Assembly (NCBI GenBank): GCA_944376295.1
Contig: CALWCE010000002.1
Span: forward strand, 124,001 to 188,000
Length of the DNA stretch: 64,000 nucleotides
DNA from: an uncultured Clostridia bacterium
Lineage (GTDB): Bacteria > Bacillota > Clostridia > Christensenellales > Borkfalkiaceae
Direction of reading: 5' to 3'
Positions 16,307 through 25,306 of the stretch are shown piece by piece. Position 1 is the stretch's first letter. Each line of letters opens with the position of its first letter. The notes under the pieces are model-generated. The model saw only the letters and a program-made list of their open reading frames with translations. It ran no database searches and had not been told where the DNA came from. The translations under genes were made by a program, and so were the position numbers.

Positions 16307-16996
16307 TTAGCCCTTGTTGTAGGCGACTTTGACGCCGGGGCCCATCGTCGAGGACAGCGAAACGCTCTTGACGTACTGACCCTTGGCTGCGGCGGGCTTT
16401 GCACGGACGATGGCGTCCATGAGCGCCGTGAAATTGTCGAGGATCTTTTCATTCCCGAAGCTCTTCTTGCCGATGGGGCAGTGGATGATCGCCGTCTTAT
16501 CGAGACGGTACTCGACCTTACCTGCCTTCACTTCCTGCACGGCGCGGGCGACGTCCATCGTCACCGTACCGCTCTTGGGGTTGGGCATGAGCCCCTTGGG
16601 GCCGAGGATACGACCGATGCGGCCGACCACGCCCATCATGTCGGGCGTCGTGATCATGACGTCGAAGCCGAACCAGTTCTCCGTCTGGATCTTCTGGATC
16701 ATCTCTTCCGCGCCGACGAAATCTGCGCCTGCCTCTTTTGCCTGGTCTGCACGTTCGCCCTTGGCGACGACGAGCACCTTCTTCGTCTTACCGGTGCCGT
16801 GAGGGAGCACGAGCACGCCGCGGACCTGCTGGTCTGCCTGGCGGGGGTCGATGCCCAGTCTCACATGCAGCTCGATCGTCTCGTCGAACTTTGCCTTTGC
16901 GTTGCCCAAAACGATATTCACGGCTTCTGCCGCGTCATAGGGGCGGGTCTTATCGTAAGCTTTCAAGCTCTCGGCATACTTTTTACCGTATTTCAT
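16307..16996 (-). CDS. rplA: Ribosomal protein L1
   Basis: Large-subunit protein at the L1 stalk, which moves deacylated tRNA out of the E site. The 229 residues contain [20 protein letters not shown], the [14 protein letters not shown] segment and [24 protein letters not shown], all L1 landmarks. ATG 16996 is preferred over the upstream TTG 16999 because AGGAGG then sits 6 bases away. It follows rplK directly. Confidence 0.98.
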   Translation of the reverse strand: MKYGKKYAESLKAYDKTRPYDAAEAVNIVLGNAKAKFDETIELHVRLGIDPRQADQQVRGVLVLPHGTGKTKKVLVVAKGERADQAKEAGADFVGAEEMIQKIQTENWFGFDVMITTPDMMGVVGRIGRILGPKGLMPNPKSGTVTMDVARAVQEVKAGKVEYRLDKTAIIHCPIGKKSFGNEKILDNFTALMDAIVRAKPAAAKGQYVKSVSLSSTMGPGVKVAYNKG

Positions 16997-17054
16997 CAAT
17001 TACCTCCTGGTGGTCGAACGAAGGCTGCGCCTTCTCCCACATTCTCCTTAATAC

Positions 17055-17480
17055 TCAGTCCTCGACGGTCACGCCCATGCTGCGCGCCGTACCTGCGATC
17101 ATGCTCATCGCGCTCTCGAGCGAAGTGCAGTTGAGATCGGGAAGCTTGGTCTTTGCGATCTCCTCGACCTGCGCCTTGGTGAGCTTACCGACCTTCACCT
17201 TGTTGGGCGTAGCCGAAGCGGTCTCGAGCCCCAGCGCCTTCTTGATGAGGACGGGAGCGGGAGGCGTCTTGAGGACGAACGTAAACGAACGGTCCTGATA
17301 GATGGTCATGACGACGGGGATGATGAGCCCCTCCTGACCTGCCGTCTTCGCGTTGAACTCCTTGGTGAAACCGGGGATGTTGATCCCGTGCGGGCCGAGC
17401 GTCGAACCGACGGGAGGACCGGGAGTCGCTTTTCCTGCAGGGAGCTGAAGTTTGACTACCGCAGTGATCTTTTTAGCCAT
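17055..17480 (-). CDS. rplK: Ribosomal protein L11
   Basis: Binds the GTPase-associated centre of 23S rRNA. The 141-residue protein starts [20 protein letters not shown] and has [14 protein letters not shown] and the C-terminal [18 protein letters not shown]. The ATG at 17480 has GGAGG 6 bases upstream. The usual L11-L1 pair order is kept. Confidence 0.98.
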   Translation of the reverse strand: MAKKITAVVKLQLPAGKATPGPPVGSTLGPHGINIPGFTKEFNAKTAGQEGLIIPVVMTIYQDRSFTFVLKTPPAPVLIKKALGLETASATPNKVKVGKLTKAQVEEIAKTKLPDLNCTSLESAMSMIAGTARSMGVTVED

Positions 17481-17581
17481 ATTGTTCCTCCGTATTCGTG
17501 GTACCTGCAAGGCGGCCGAAATTTAGATTTGCCGTCTCTCCCACGTTATCGAAATGCCCCGAAGGGCGATTCGCCGAATTG

Positions 17582-18151
17582 TTATGCCTCGGGCTCTTCC
17601 GCCGCTTCGGGCGCGCCTTCGGGCAGTTTGCGCATCTGGATATACTCGACCTCGACTTCCTGCCGGCGGCCGAACATGAGGATATCCACCTTCGCGTGCT
17701 GCTGTTCGTCGTTGAGCTCGACGATGGTCCCCTCGAAGCCTTCCAGAGGGCCGTTGTCGATGGCGACCTTATCCCCCGGTTTGAAGTCGGCGTCGGAGAC
17801 GTACTCCTCAAGGCGCATCCTTCTGATCTCGTCCTCGCGCATGGGGATGGGGCGCCCCTGCGGGCCGCAGAAGCCCGTCACGCCGCGGGTGTTGGTCACA
17901 AGATACCAAAGCTGGTTGGAATAGACCATCTTGATGAAGACATAGCAGGGCAGGAGCTTGCGCTCAACGACCTTCTTCTTGCCGTTCGCCTTTTCTTCGA
18001 TGGTCTGTTCGGTGGGGATCTTGACGTCGACGATACTGTCGCTCAGATTGTTGTTCTCGATCAGCCGCAAAAGGCTGTCTTTTACCATCGATTCATAACC
18101 CGAATAGGTATGAAGGATATACCACTTGGGCTCGCTGTCTGTCATTGCCAT
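17582..18151 (-). CDS. nusG: Transcription termination/antitermination factor NusG
   Basis: Binds RNA polymerase, modulates pausing and links transcription to translation or Rho. The 189 residues start MAMTDSEPKWYILHTYSGYE, the NGN domain; VTGFCGPQGRPIPM marks its end. The KOW domain is at about 120-175 with FKPGDKVAIDNGPLEGFEG. An alternative ATG at 18145 removes two residues; neither has a good ribosome binding site, so translation is probably coupled to secE, which ends 4 bases before. Confidence 0.97.
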   Translation of the reverse strand: MAMTDSEPKWYILHTYSGYESMVKDSLLRLIENNNLSDSIVDVKIPTEQTIEEKANGKKKVVERKLLPCYVFIKMVYSNQLWYLVTNTRGVTGFCGPQGRPIPMREDEIRRMRLEEYVSDADFKPGDKVAIDNGPLEGFEGTIVELNDEQQHAKVDILMFGRRQEVEVEYIQMRKLPEGAPEAAEEPEA

Positions 18152-18154
18152 AAC

Positions 18155-18454
18155 TTAGATCTTGTCTCCGAGGCCGGTCAGCAACTCCAGAAGTTCGGAG
18201 AAGCCGAAGTTGATCGCCGTGACGACGATAAGGAAGATGAGCACGATCACGATCACGACGCCCGTCGCTTTGAGCGCCTTGGGAAGGGTGGGCCAGGTGA
18301 CGCGCTTGAGCTCGGAAAACGTCTCTTTGATCTTTCTGCCCGCGCGGACGAAAATGTTGGGCTTCTTATCCCCCTTTTTTACGGGCTTCTTGGACGCGTC
18401 CTGCTTTTTGACGTCGAGCTTTTCGGTGCTGTCGTTGGACTTTTGCATTCTCAT
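18155..18454 (-). CDS. secE: Preprotein translocase subunit SecE
   Basis: Small essential clamp of the SecYEG channel. The 99-residue protein has a Lys-rich N-terminal 35 residues, then the conserved RAGRKIKETFSELKRVTWP motif and a single membrane helix (ATGVVIVIVLIFLIVVTAIN). The ATG at 18448 is an alternative start with better spacing to GGAG. It sits between rpmG and nusG as in most Firmicutes. Confidence 0.96.
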   Translation of the reverse strand: MRMQKSNDSTEKLDVKKQDASKKPVKKGDKKPNIFVRAGRKIKETFSELKRVTWPTLPKALKATGVVIVIVLIFLIVVTAINFGFSELLELLTGLGDKI

Positions 18455-18484
18455 TCACTCCAATGCGCGAAAAAGCGCGGACTA

Positions 18485-18649
18485 TTACTTCGATTCCTTA
18501 TGCACGGTGTGCTTCTTGCAGACGGGGCAGTACTTCTTGAGCTCAAGACGGTCGGGGTCGTTGCGCTTATTTTTGAAGCTGTCGTAATTCCTGTTTTTGC
18601 ATTCCGTGCATTCAAACGTGATCTTCATTCTCGTGGATTTGGTAGCCAT
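18485..18649 (-). CDS. rpmG: Ribosomal protein L33, zinc-binding form
   Basis: Fifty-four residues read from ATG 18649 to TAA 18485. The translation runs [18 protein letters not shown], then [20 protein letters not shown], then [16 protein letters not shown]. Two CxxC pairs (CTEC and CPVC) would bind zinc, so this is the zinc (C+) type of L33. It opens the secE-nusG-rpl cluster behind a good promoter. Confidence 0.96.
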   Translation of the reverse strand: MATKSTRMKITFECTECKNRNYDSFKNKRNDPDRLELKKYCPVCKKHTVHKESK

Positions 18650-18700
18650 GCGAAATAAACTCCATACAAAAAAATTACCCCCTTCCGAGGATACAACGGA

Positions 18701-18729
18701 AGTTTACCACACTTTTATGGGCTTGTCAA
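18701..18729 (-). promoter_or_regulatory. Promoter of the rpmG-secE-nusG-rplKA cluster
   Basis: Minus strand TTGACA (18724-18729), 17-base spacer, TAAACT (18701-18706), about 50 bases before the rpmG start. Confidence 0.85.
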
Positions 18730-18795
18730 CCGATTTTGAAAGGAAGTTAAGGAATTTTGGGAAATTTACGGGAGGAGTTTCCATATGACAGCCTG

Positions 18796-18925
18796 CCCTG
18801 CGCATGGAGAGGTGGCAGGCGAGGAACGAGCCTGACGGAGGGGTTGTTGCGTCCGTACGACGCCTGCCTTTACAACCCTCCCGCCTCACTCCGTTCGGCA
18901 CCCTCCCTTACACAGGGAGGGCTTA
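18796..18925 (+). repeat. Dispersed noncoding repeat, copy 1
   Basis: No gene. Contains GGAGAGGTGGC, then GACGGAGGGGTTGT, then the reverse arm ACAACCCTCCCGCC and TCACTCCGTTCGGCACCCT. Related blocks occur at 24437-24880 and 45543-45612. The same style of GGTGGC/GACGGAGGG repeat is, to my knowledge, common in Clostridia intergenic regions. Confidence 0.65.
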
Positions 18926-18951
18926 AATTTAGAAATTTGCCTCAACTCATA

Positions 18952-18982
18952 AAAAGAGAGCTCCCGCGCGTGCGGGAGCCCC
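18952..18982 (-). terminator. Terminator of the 1288-residue lipoprotein gene
   Basis: Minus strand GCTCCCGC-ACGC-GCGGGAGC followed by TCTCTTTTTAT, shortly after the stop at 19020. Confidence 0.85.
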
Positions 18983-19019
18983 CTTTCGTTCACAACTTAT
19001 GAAGTTGTCTTAGATGTTG

Positions 19020-22000
19020 TTACGCAAGCGTGAAGCCGTCGACCGTAAAGTACTCCATAGCCGCCTCGTTCGTGAGATGGATATTGAGAACATTCACATT
19101 TTCACCGGTAACAGGGAGCGAATATGTGCACTCGAAGTTATTCGTTCCGTTATCAAGCTCAACGGTTACAAGGACGGTCTTTGCAGTAGCCCAATTGAAA
19201 GTGATCGTGTAATCGCAAGCACTTGCGAGCGCAATCAGATTTGCGTCAACTGCACCAAGCGTATAATTCTCACCATTATAAGTGATTGATGTCACGCTGT
19301 AGTTTGCACCGATCTGAGAAGTAGCCGCATACTCGTTGCCCGGATCAAACGTCCAACCATAAGCATCGGTACGACCCGTGAAACCCTGACGGATCTCCCA
19401 AACTATCGAATGAAAGTTTGCTTCTGCCTTGCCTTCCTGGCTGCCCCAAACGGTAAGCGTTCTGCCCTGCGAAAGTGCGGCAGGAACTTCGTACCAGCTG
19501 GCAAAGACAACGGGCTCATCAATTCTCTCGTTAACAATGGTAGTAACCTCGCCAACGGTCACGGTCATATTCGTGACCATGAAGATGTGACCGCCCAGGC
19601 AAGTTGCGAGGTCGCCCGTCGTGAAGTTGGTGATCGTCGTGAGCGACGTCCACACATCACCGTTCGCCGCCGTCGCATACTCTTCGATGGTGAGCGTCGT
19701 GCCAATTCTCGTAATAATGACGCTGAATCCTGCATCGGTCCAGTCTGCACCCTCCGCATCGGCAAACGTTGCGGCCTCACCATTCCTGAGGATCTCGTAA
19801 GTGACCTTCGTGGTCTCGGAAACAAGCGTATCGTTGGTAAGACCTTCGAGCGATCCGTAAGCTTCGTTGGTAGCGCCCTCGAGGAAGCGCTTCTTGACGG
19901 CGTCCGCTACGCCTTTTGCAGGGTTCGCGTTGCTAATAATGATCGCGCCGTTTCCGACATACTTGTCTGTTTCCCCGCTCTTCCAGGTGTATCTGATCGT
20001 AAAGTTACCACTAAGAATGGTAGCTTCCGTGGTATCGACCCACCAGCCGCCGTCGGCTTCTACATTGCGGATAGGATCGGCATCGCCGACGGAAAGGAGA
20101 ACGATCTCGGTGTACGTTCCGTTGCCAAGGTCGTACTTCGTCTTGACTGCGCCGCACGAAGAGCAGACCGCCTCGTTGTTCTCGTCGTATGCGGGGAAGG
20201 TGTGCTCGCCCGTTGCATACTCGACAAGCGCGCCGTACTTGAAGCCGGTCTCGCCGTAGGTGTAAGCGGCATATCCGTTCTTCATGCAGGACTGTTCCTG
20301 AAGCGTTGCGCGTTCGCCCGTAGGCGTGACTTCCTCGGAGGTGATGACGTTGGCTTCGAATTTCCCTTCGACTTCATTGCCGACGGTGTAGACGACATAA
20401 CTGTCCTGACCGTTTTCGGTATCTTCGTTTGAGGTGAAGTAGAAGACCTGTTCTGCGTCTTCCGCCCTGAGACCGAGCGTCGTCACGGAGAACTCGACCA
20501 TGAGGAGCGCGCCGTAGTCGTAGTCGCTCGAATCGCCCACTCTGCCGAGCGCGACGAGCTTGCCCGAAGTCGTGGAAGCATTGGTGAGCGTATTCTTCGC
20601 ATCGAGGCTGACGCCGCTTGCGCTTGCGGAAGCGTCGAGCGCGTACGACTCACCGACGGAGTTCTGAATGTTCAGGGAGACGTCGAAGGTGAGCTGACCG
20701 TATTCGAGCTTGCCGTTGACTTCCTCCGCGGAGAACGCCTTCATGACATACATCTTGTCGCGGTTGACATAGACGTAGACGCCGTCGGCGACCTTCGCGA
20801 CCTCGCCCGTAGGCTCATCGCTGAACTTCATGTTGAAGTAGATATAGTACTCTGCCTGCGTTTCGCCCTCTGCATCTCTGAGGGAGACAAGACGGGTCAC
20901 GTTGTCTGCCGTAAGGTTGGCAAGGGATGCGGGAGCGAAGCGGTACGTCACTTCGAGGCCTGCCGCCGTCCATTCGACCTTGGAGATCCAGATCTGATTT
21001 CTGACTGCCGTGTACTCGCCCTCTGCCTCGATCTCGTCTTGGATCTCTGCAACGGTCGCACGGTCGGAAATGGTGAGGATCTGATAGTCGTCCGCATCGG
21101 CGGGAACGTTCGTATAGACGACGGTGTAGCTGCCGCCTGCGTCAAGCGTGAAGTCGGAATCGGAAATATACACGCCGACTTCGGGCTCGACAAGATCTTC
21201 AAGGTTGACCGCAGCGGTCTGCACGGTCTCTTCGCCCGCCTTGAAGGTGAGCGTGTAGTTGGTGCCTTCCACAATGGGAAGCACGACTTCGACGACGCCG
21301 TCCGTCAGGACTGCATAGCCGCCGTTGTCGACGGTGACTTCCGTCACGCCCTCTGCAAGGGCATAGATCCTGAAGGAAACGAAGGACTTCGCCGTCGTGC
21401 CGAGCGCGGTCTGCTGCGCCGCGGTGAGCACGGTGGACTTAGGATAGACAGGTTCTTCTTCCGTGCCGGTGACGACAGCGACGATCTCGACTGCATCTTC
21501 GGCTGCGTTGACCGCATAGTCGAAGGTAACGTCCGTTGCATCGAACACGACATCCTTGACGACAGCCGATGCCGCTACCTGCGTGAACTGAGAGGGAAGG
21601 ACGGTGACGCTGTCCGTGCCGTCTGCCGTGCCGTCCGAAGTGAGGTAATACTTCTGACCTGCGAACTCGACGTAGAAGTCGGTCATGCCTGCCTGAAGAG
21701 GCGTGGTCTGAAGGTTGACGACTGCGCCGTCCAGCATTGCGTATGCGCTGTAAAGATCCTTGACCTCGTTGCCGTCGCTCATCGTCGCCGTCGTGGTGAC
21801 GCCCGACGTATCGAACATCTTGCCTTCGGGCTGGACCTTGTTCTCGTTGATGGTGCCGACGAAATCCGTCATGTAGGTGTTCATGACCGTCTCAACGGCG
21901 GTGACGGTGTATTCGCACTTCTCACCGTAAGCGCAGATCTCGTAGGAAGCGTTGGGAACTTTCACGGAATACACGAGTTCCTTCGCCGCGCTGCCGTCTG

Positions 22001-22886
22001 CAGGAGTCAGCGTATGACGGATGGTCATGATGCTGTCGCTCGAATAGTCGTACTGAACGACGACGGTCGCCTTCTTATCGCCCGAGGGCTGCATATGCTC
22101 GGAACCGAAGGACGTGCCGCGGTAGTAGACCTGCCACTCGGGGCTGTCCACGGTCGCCGTGCCCTGAGGAGCGGCGCCTGCCGACATGCCGGGCGTGGTA
22201 TAGCCGGCTGTGACAACGATGATCCAGAGGTCTTCACGGGGAAGGACGCCGTCCGCGCCGTTGCGGAAGCCCATGAGGGGCGTGAACCAGGTGGAGGATG
22301 CATCCGCCGCGTCGATCTGAAGGGTGAGCGTCATGGACTGACCCGCGACGAGCACGCCGTAGGTGACTTGGCTTTCGCCGTTGGAAGGCGCCTCTGCGGG
22401 CGAATTCTCGGAGATCTCGATGGCCGCGGGATTTTCCCATGCGCCAACGACGATCTTATCGTTGAGACCCGTGAGGTTGGTGCGCTTTGCACCGCAGTCG
22501 CACACTTCGGTGCCGACTTCTTCGGTGCTCGCCGTCCAGTTATGGTTGACCGTGACGTCGTACGACTGCGTAACGGGCTCTGCGCCCTCTTCGACATCTT
22601 GTTTGGGCGTGACGACGATGGTGTATGTTCCCGCCTTATCGGCATTGTATTGGGAAGAATCCACGTCGTACTGACCCTCTTCGAGGACGACTTCCTCGCT
22701 GGAGCCGCGGTACTTGACGATGACCGTGAGCCCCTCCGTCGAGAAAGCTTCGCCTTCGACGAATTCTTTCTTCGTTCCCTCTCCGATCTCGACGGACACA
22801 ATGTCCTCCTTGCCGCCGCAGGCGACCAGGAAGAGCGAAAATGCCATCGCGAAGAGGAGACTCAAAGCTATTTTCAGCTTCTTCAT
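19020..22886 (-). CDS. Very large surface lipoprotein with Ig-like domain
   Basis: Exported, membrane-anchored protein of 1288 residues. Signal MKKLKIALSLLFAMAFSLF is followed by lipobox LVAC (Cys about 24). A bacterial Ig-like domain fills about 30-115 (FVEGEAFSTEGLTVIVKYRG, NADKAGTYTIVV). Two Cys motifs, CDCGAK (about 132) and CSSCGAVKTKYD (about 905), could bind zinc; the first follows NHNWTAS and the second GEHTFPAYDENN. The rest is a long series of beta-rich, acidic, Thr/Val-rich segments with no known catalytic motif. No membrane helix at the C-terminus. It is monocistronic. Function unknown; glycan or surface binding is a guess. Confidence 0.75.
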   Translation of the reverse strand: MKKLKIALSLLFAMAFSLFLVACGGKEDIVSVEIGEGTKKEFVEGEAFSTEGLTVIVKYRGSSEEVVLEEGQYDVDSSQYNADKAGTYTIVVTPKQDVEEGAEPVTQSYDVTVNHNWTASTEEVGTEVCDCGAKRTNLTGLNDKIVVGAWENPAAIEISENSPAEAPSNGESQVTYGVLVAGQSMTLTLQIDAADASSTWFTPLMGFRNGADGVLPREDLWIIVVTAGYTTPGMSAGAAPQGTATVDSPEWQVYYRGTSFGSEHMQPSGDKKATVVVQYDYSSDSIMTIRHTLTPADGSAAKELVYSVKVPNASYEICAYGEKCEYTVTAVETVMNTYMTDFVGTINENKVQPEGKMFDTSGVTTTATMSDGNEVKDLYSAYAMLDGAVVNLQTTPLQAGMTDFYVEFAGQKYYLTSDGTADGTDSVTVLPSQFTQVAASAVVKDVVFDATDVTFDYAVNAAEDAVEIVAVVTGTEEEPVYPKSTVLTAAQQTALGTTAKSFVSFRIYALAEGVTEVTVDNGGYAVLTDGVVEVVLPIVEGTNYTLTFKAGEETVQTAAVNLEDLVEPEVGVYISDSDFTLDAGGSYTVVYTNVPADADDYQILTISDRATVAEIQDEIEAEGEYTAVRNQIWISKVEWTAAGLEVTYRFAPASLANLTADNVTRLVSLRDAEGETQAEYYIYFNMKFSDEPTGEVAKVADGVYVYVNRDKMYVMKAFSAEEVNGKLEYGQLTFDVSLNIQNSVGESYALDASASASGVSLDAKNTLTNASTTSGKLVALGRVGDSSDYDYGALLMVEFSVTTLGLRAEDAEQVFYFTSNEDTENGQDSYVVYTVGNEVEGKFEANVITSEEVTPTGERATLQEQSCMKNGYAAYTYGETGFKYGALVEYATGEHTFPAYDENNEAVCSSCGAVKTKYDLGNGTYTEIVLLSVGDADPIRNVEADGGWWVDTTEATILSGNFTIRYTWKSGETDKYVGNGAIIISNANPAKGVADAVKKRFLEGATNEAYGSLEGLTNDTLVSETTKVTYEILRNGEAATFADAEGADWTDAGFSVIITRIGTTLTIEEYATAANGDVWTSLTTITNFTTGDLATCLGGHIFMVTNMTVTVGEVTTIVNERIDEPVVFASWYEVPAALSQGRTLTVWGSQEGKAEANFHSIVWEIRQGFTGRTDAYGWTFDPGNEYAATSQIGANYSVTSITYNGENYTLGAVDANLIALASACDYTITFNWATAKTVLVTVELDNGTNNFECTYSLPVTGENVNVLNIHLTNEAAMEYFTVDGFTLA

Positions 22887-22941
22887 GTTGTTCTTGTCCC
22901 CCTATAGAGTTTTTTTCCACTTGTTTTGCGTGGTTATCATA

Positions 22942-22970
22942 ATTTTACAACAAAATTACAGTTATGTCAA
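22942..22970 (-). promoter_or_regulatory. Promoter of the 1288-residue lipoprotein gene
   Basis: Minus strand TTGACA (22965-22970), 17-base spacer, TAAAAT (22942-22947). Confidence 0.85.
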
Positions 22971-23048
22971 TAGCTTTTTGCAAAAAGTTATCGCCATGAT
23001 GATAATTTCTGCAAGCGGGCGCGTTCCATGCGCCATACCTCGGAAAGC

Positions 23049-23087
23049 GCGCAAAAAGGGCCGCGTTCCGCAGGGAAACGCAGCCCG
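23049..23087 (-). terminator. Terminator of the SpoIIQ-like gene
   Basis: Minus strand GGGCTGCGTT with GAACGCGGCCC forms a stem with a short loop, then TTTTTGCGCG. It ends the ywmB-like/spoIIQ-like unit. Confidence 0.8.
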
Positions 23088-23123
23088 AGGGGGGTCGTCT
23101 TTGGTATTTTCTTCCTCTTTTGC

Positions 23124-23753
23124 TTATTTTTCCTCGTAAGTGAACCCGAGGTGAGCGGCGGGATCGACGCTTTCGCCGTCGAGGAAAAGCTCGAAGTGAA
23201 GGTGCGCTCCCCCGTGTGCCTCCGTGCCGTAAGGGGCGGCGACCGTGCCGAGAACGTCCCCCCGCGCAAGCTCATCGCCCGCTTTCAGCCCGTCCCTGGG
23301 CTCTACAAAGCGGTAAACGCTCACGAGCCCGTCGCCGTGGTCGACGGTGACGAGGTTGCCGAGTTCTTCGGAAAGACTGACTTCGAGCACGGTGCCTTCC
23401 GCGATGCAGGCGACTTCTTCGCCCTCCGCCGCCGCAAAGTCGACCGCGTTGTGGCGGTAGATCTTGTTGAGCGTCTCGTTATAGTACACTTCGCCGTACA
23501 GGGTGGGCGCGCCCGAAGAAGGGAGCACGAACGCCGCCTCTTCGCCGCCCGTGGGTTTGTCGTCCTCTTTGCCGCCGTCTTCGCCGCCCGGCTGTTCGGT
23601 GACGGGAGGCGTTTCGATCGTGGGCTCGCCGCGCGCTGCGAACAGGACGGTGAGGACGATCGCCGCGATGAGGAGCAGCGCCCCCACGCCCGCGATCAGG
23701 GAATACAGCAGTTTCTTCTTTCGGATGGTGAGATCGGTTTGCGTTTCGTTCAT
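23124..23753 (-). CDS. SpoIIQ-like M23 (LytM) domain membrane protein
   Basis: 209 residues: a cytoplasmic N-terminus, one membrane helix (KKLLYSLIAGVGALLLIAAI, about 13-42), a Pro/Gly/Asp-rich linker and an M23 domain from about 75. Zinc-site residues are intact: His and Asp in YRHNAVDFAA and the HLHFEL motif. In sporulation, SpoIIQ spans the forespore membrane and pairs with SpoIIIAH; the Bacillus protein has lost catalytic His, while clostridial ones often keep it. The upstream YwmB-like gene supports the SpoIIQ reading, because ywmB, spoIID and spoIIQ are neighbours in Bacillus. A general cell-wall peptidase is the alternative. Confidence 0.75.
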   Translation of the reverse strand: MNETQTDLTIRKKKLLYSLIAGVGALLLIAAIVLTVLFAARGEPTIETPPVTEQPGGEDGGKEDDKPTGGEEAAFVLPSSGAPTLYGEVYYNETLNKIYRHNAVDFAAAEGEEVACIAEGTVLEVSLSEELGNLVTVDHGDGLVSVYRFVEPRDGLKAGDELARGDVLGTVAAPYGTEAHGGAHLHFELFLDGESVDPAAHLGFTYEEK

Positions 23754-23863
23754 AATGTCCTCCGGTTTGTCTGATTATCGGCTCGTCGGCGGGAAATTAT
23801 ACCTTGTTCCGAAAAAAAATATGTTGAAGCCCGGGGCTGCCGCAGCGAAGGGGCGCGGGCGGT

Positions 23864-24364
23864 TCAGAACCCGCCGAAAAGAAGGGGCGTGCCCGCCGCC
23901 GTCTGTCCCCTTCCCGCCGCGATGTGCAGGTTGACCTCTTTGCCGTTCAGGAGCAGCCCCTCGCCGAGCAGGGGAGAATGGCAGTAGTAGCTCACCGTGC
24001 CCGCCGCCTTCTCTATAAAGAGGACGCGCGCGCGATAGGCTCTGAGCAGTTCTTCCGCACAGTCGCTTTGAAAGACGGCGCTCTCGCCGCGCACTTCGGG
24101 GGAAAGCAGGAGCGGGAGCGCATCCCCTTCGAGCACGACCGCCTCCGCGGAGGAAGTTTCGCCCAAAAAGAGGCTGTAGCGCGCCGCGCCCGCAAAGGAA
24201 GGCGCATGCCACAGCACAAAGAGCGCCCCCGCCGCCGCAAGGCAGGCAAGCAAGACGGAGGCGAGCTTTGCCGCCCGTTTGAACTTCCCGCAACGGACAG
24301 AACCGCTTTGCCTCAACCGCGGGCGTTCGGAGACCGCCCCTGCCGTTTTACGCCCTGACTGCAT
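23864..24364 (-). CDS. YwmB-like protein
   Basis: 166 residues with an N-terminal membrane anchor or signal (AAKLASVLLACLAAAGALFV, about 30-50). The C-terminal stretch GEGLLLNGKEVNLHIAAGRG followed by GTPLLFGG resembles the end of the YwmB family (NGKKVNLNIA ... GTPII). YwmB is of unknown function and lies near spoIID and spoIIQ in Bacillus; here the next gene is SpoIIQ-like, which supports the call. The ATG at 24364 has GGGGAGG 6 bases upstream, but that site lies in the 3' arm of a terminator-like hairpin. Confidence 0.6.
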   Translation of the reverse strand: MQSGRKTAGAVSERPRLRQSGSVRCGKFKRAAKLASVLLACLAAAGALFVLWHAPSFAGAARYSLFLGETSSAEAVVLEGDALPLLLSPEVRGESAVFQSDCAEELLRAYRARVLFIEKAAGTVSYYCHSPLLGEGLLLNGKEVNLHIAAGRGQTAAGTPLLFGGF

Positions 24365-24393
24365 AAAAAACCTCCCCGAACTTCTTCGGGGAG
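24365..24393 (-). promoter_or_regulatory. Terminator-like hairpin covering the ywmB-like ribosome binding site
   Basis: Minus strand CTCCCCGAA (24385-24393), loop GAAG, TTCGGGGAG (24372-24380), then GTTTTTT and at once the ATG at 24364. The GGGGAG used for translation is inside the stem. It is either an upstream gene's terminator or an attenuator. Confidence 0.65.
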
Positions 24394-24436
24394 ATGTTTG
24401 ACAGATTGGATGAGAAATATACGCTGCGGGAAGAAA

Positions 24437-24880
24437 CTCCTTCCGTCTGCCCTGCGGGCTGCCACCGTCTCGCGCGGTAGTACCCGCGCGAGAAACCGTC
24501 ACCTTATCTTTTGCCCTCCCTGTGCAAGGGGCGAGCAAATGCTTTCTTGCAAAAAGCCCGGTGGGCTTTTTGCCATTTGCGAGCTCGGAAACGGCGCATT
24601 GTGCGCGCCGTTTCCTGACCGAGCACGGTTTCTACCGCGCGAGAGGGTGCCGAACGAAGTGAGGCGGGAGGGTTGTAAAGACGCCATGCGGGCTCCACAA
24701 CCCCTCCGTCTTGCCTTCGGCAAGCCACCGTCTCGGCGGCGCAAGGGAAACGCCGCCTCAGTCACGGTTTTTGCCCACAATGGCAAAAACCTCTGTTCGC
24801 CGCGCGCGCACGCCACACCGTGGCGATGCGTATCATGCGCGGCTCACCCCCTTACACAGGGGAGGCTATCATGTGGACAA
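24437..24880. repeat. Noncoding nested-palindrome repeat block, copy 2
   Basis: The 24394-24953 stretch has no supportable gene. It holds several hairpins (GCAAAAAGCCC with GGGCTTTTTGC; GGAAACGGCGC with GCGCCGTTTCC; CTCGCGCGG with CCGCGCGAG). It also has an inverted match to the 18796 repeat: AGGGTGCCGAACGAAGTGAG and GCGGGAGGGTTGT. It ends with CCCCTTACACAGGGGAGGC. Confidence 0.6.
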
Positions 24881-24953
24881 CTCCTTTCGTCATGCCTTGC
24901 CCCGATGAACCGCAGCTCGACAAAGTATTGCGAAGTTTATGGAGCGAGCGCAA

Positions 24954-25286
24954 TTACCAGCTCAAAACTTCGCCGCCGAGGAGATGCATGTGAAGATGCA
25001 TCACCGTCTGCCCCGCATTCTCGCCCTGGTTGATGACGACGCGGTAGCCCTCTTCAAGCCCCCATTCCTTGTAGTGCGCACCCACCGTCTGCAGCATGCT
25101 GCCGACGAGCGCCGCGCGCTTGTCGTCCGTTTCGGAAAGGAAGGCAAAGTGCTCCTTGGGCACGCACAGAAGATGCACTTTTGCCTTGGGCTCGATGTCT
25201 TTGAAGACGAGCATCTTGTCGTCTTCATACACTTTGGCGGAGGGGATCTCCCCCGCAACGATCTTACAGAAAATGCAGTTATCCAT
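24954..25286 (-). CDS. HIT family hydrolase
   Basis: Histidine-triad protein of 110 residues, likely a nucleoside phosphoramidase or related nucleotide hydrolase. It starts MDNCIFCKIVAGEIPSAKVY, the usual HIT opening with a CxxC pair. The triad motif HLHMHLLGG is close to the C-terminus. ATG 25286 has GGAGG 7 bases upstream. It follows mtaB by 20 bases, closing the prmA-rsmE-mtaB-hit unit. Confidence 0.94.
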   Translation of the reverse strand: MDNCIFCKIVAGEIPSAKVYEDDKMLVFKDIEPKAKVHLLCVPKEHFAFLSETDDKRAALVGSMLQTVGAHYKEWGLEEGYRVVINQGENAGQTVMHLHMHLLGGEVLSW

Positions 25287-25306
25287 ATGTTGACCTCCGT
25301 TTGGAT

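Noticed and set aside
24398..25033. A 211-codon plus-strand frame in the 24.4-25 kb repeat region
   Set aside because: It is read through palindromic repeats and ends inside the HIT gene on the other strand; no ribosome binding site.
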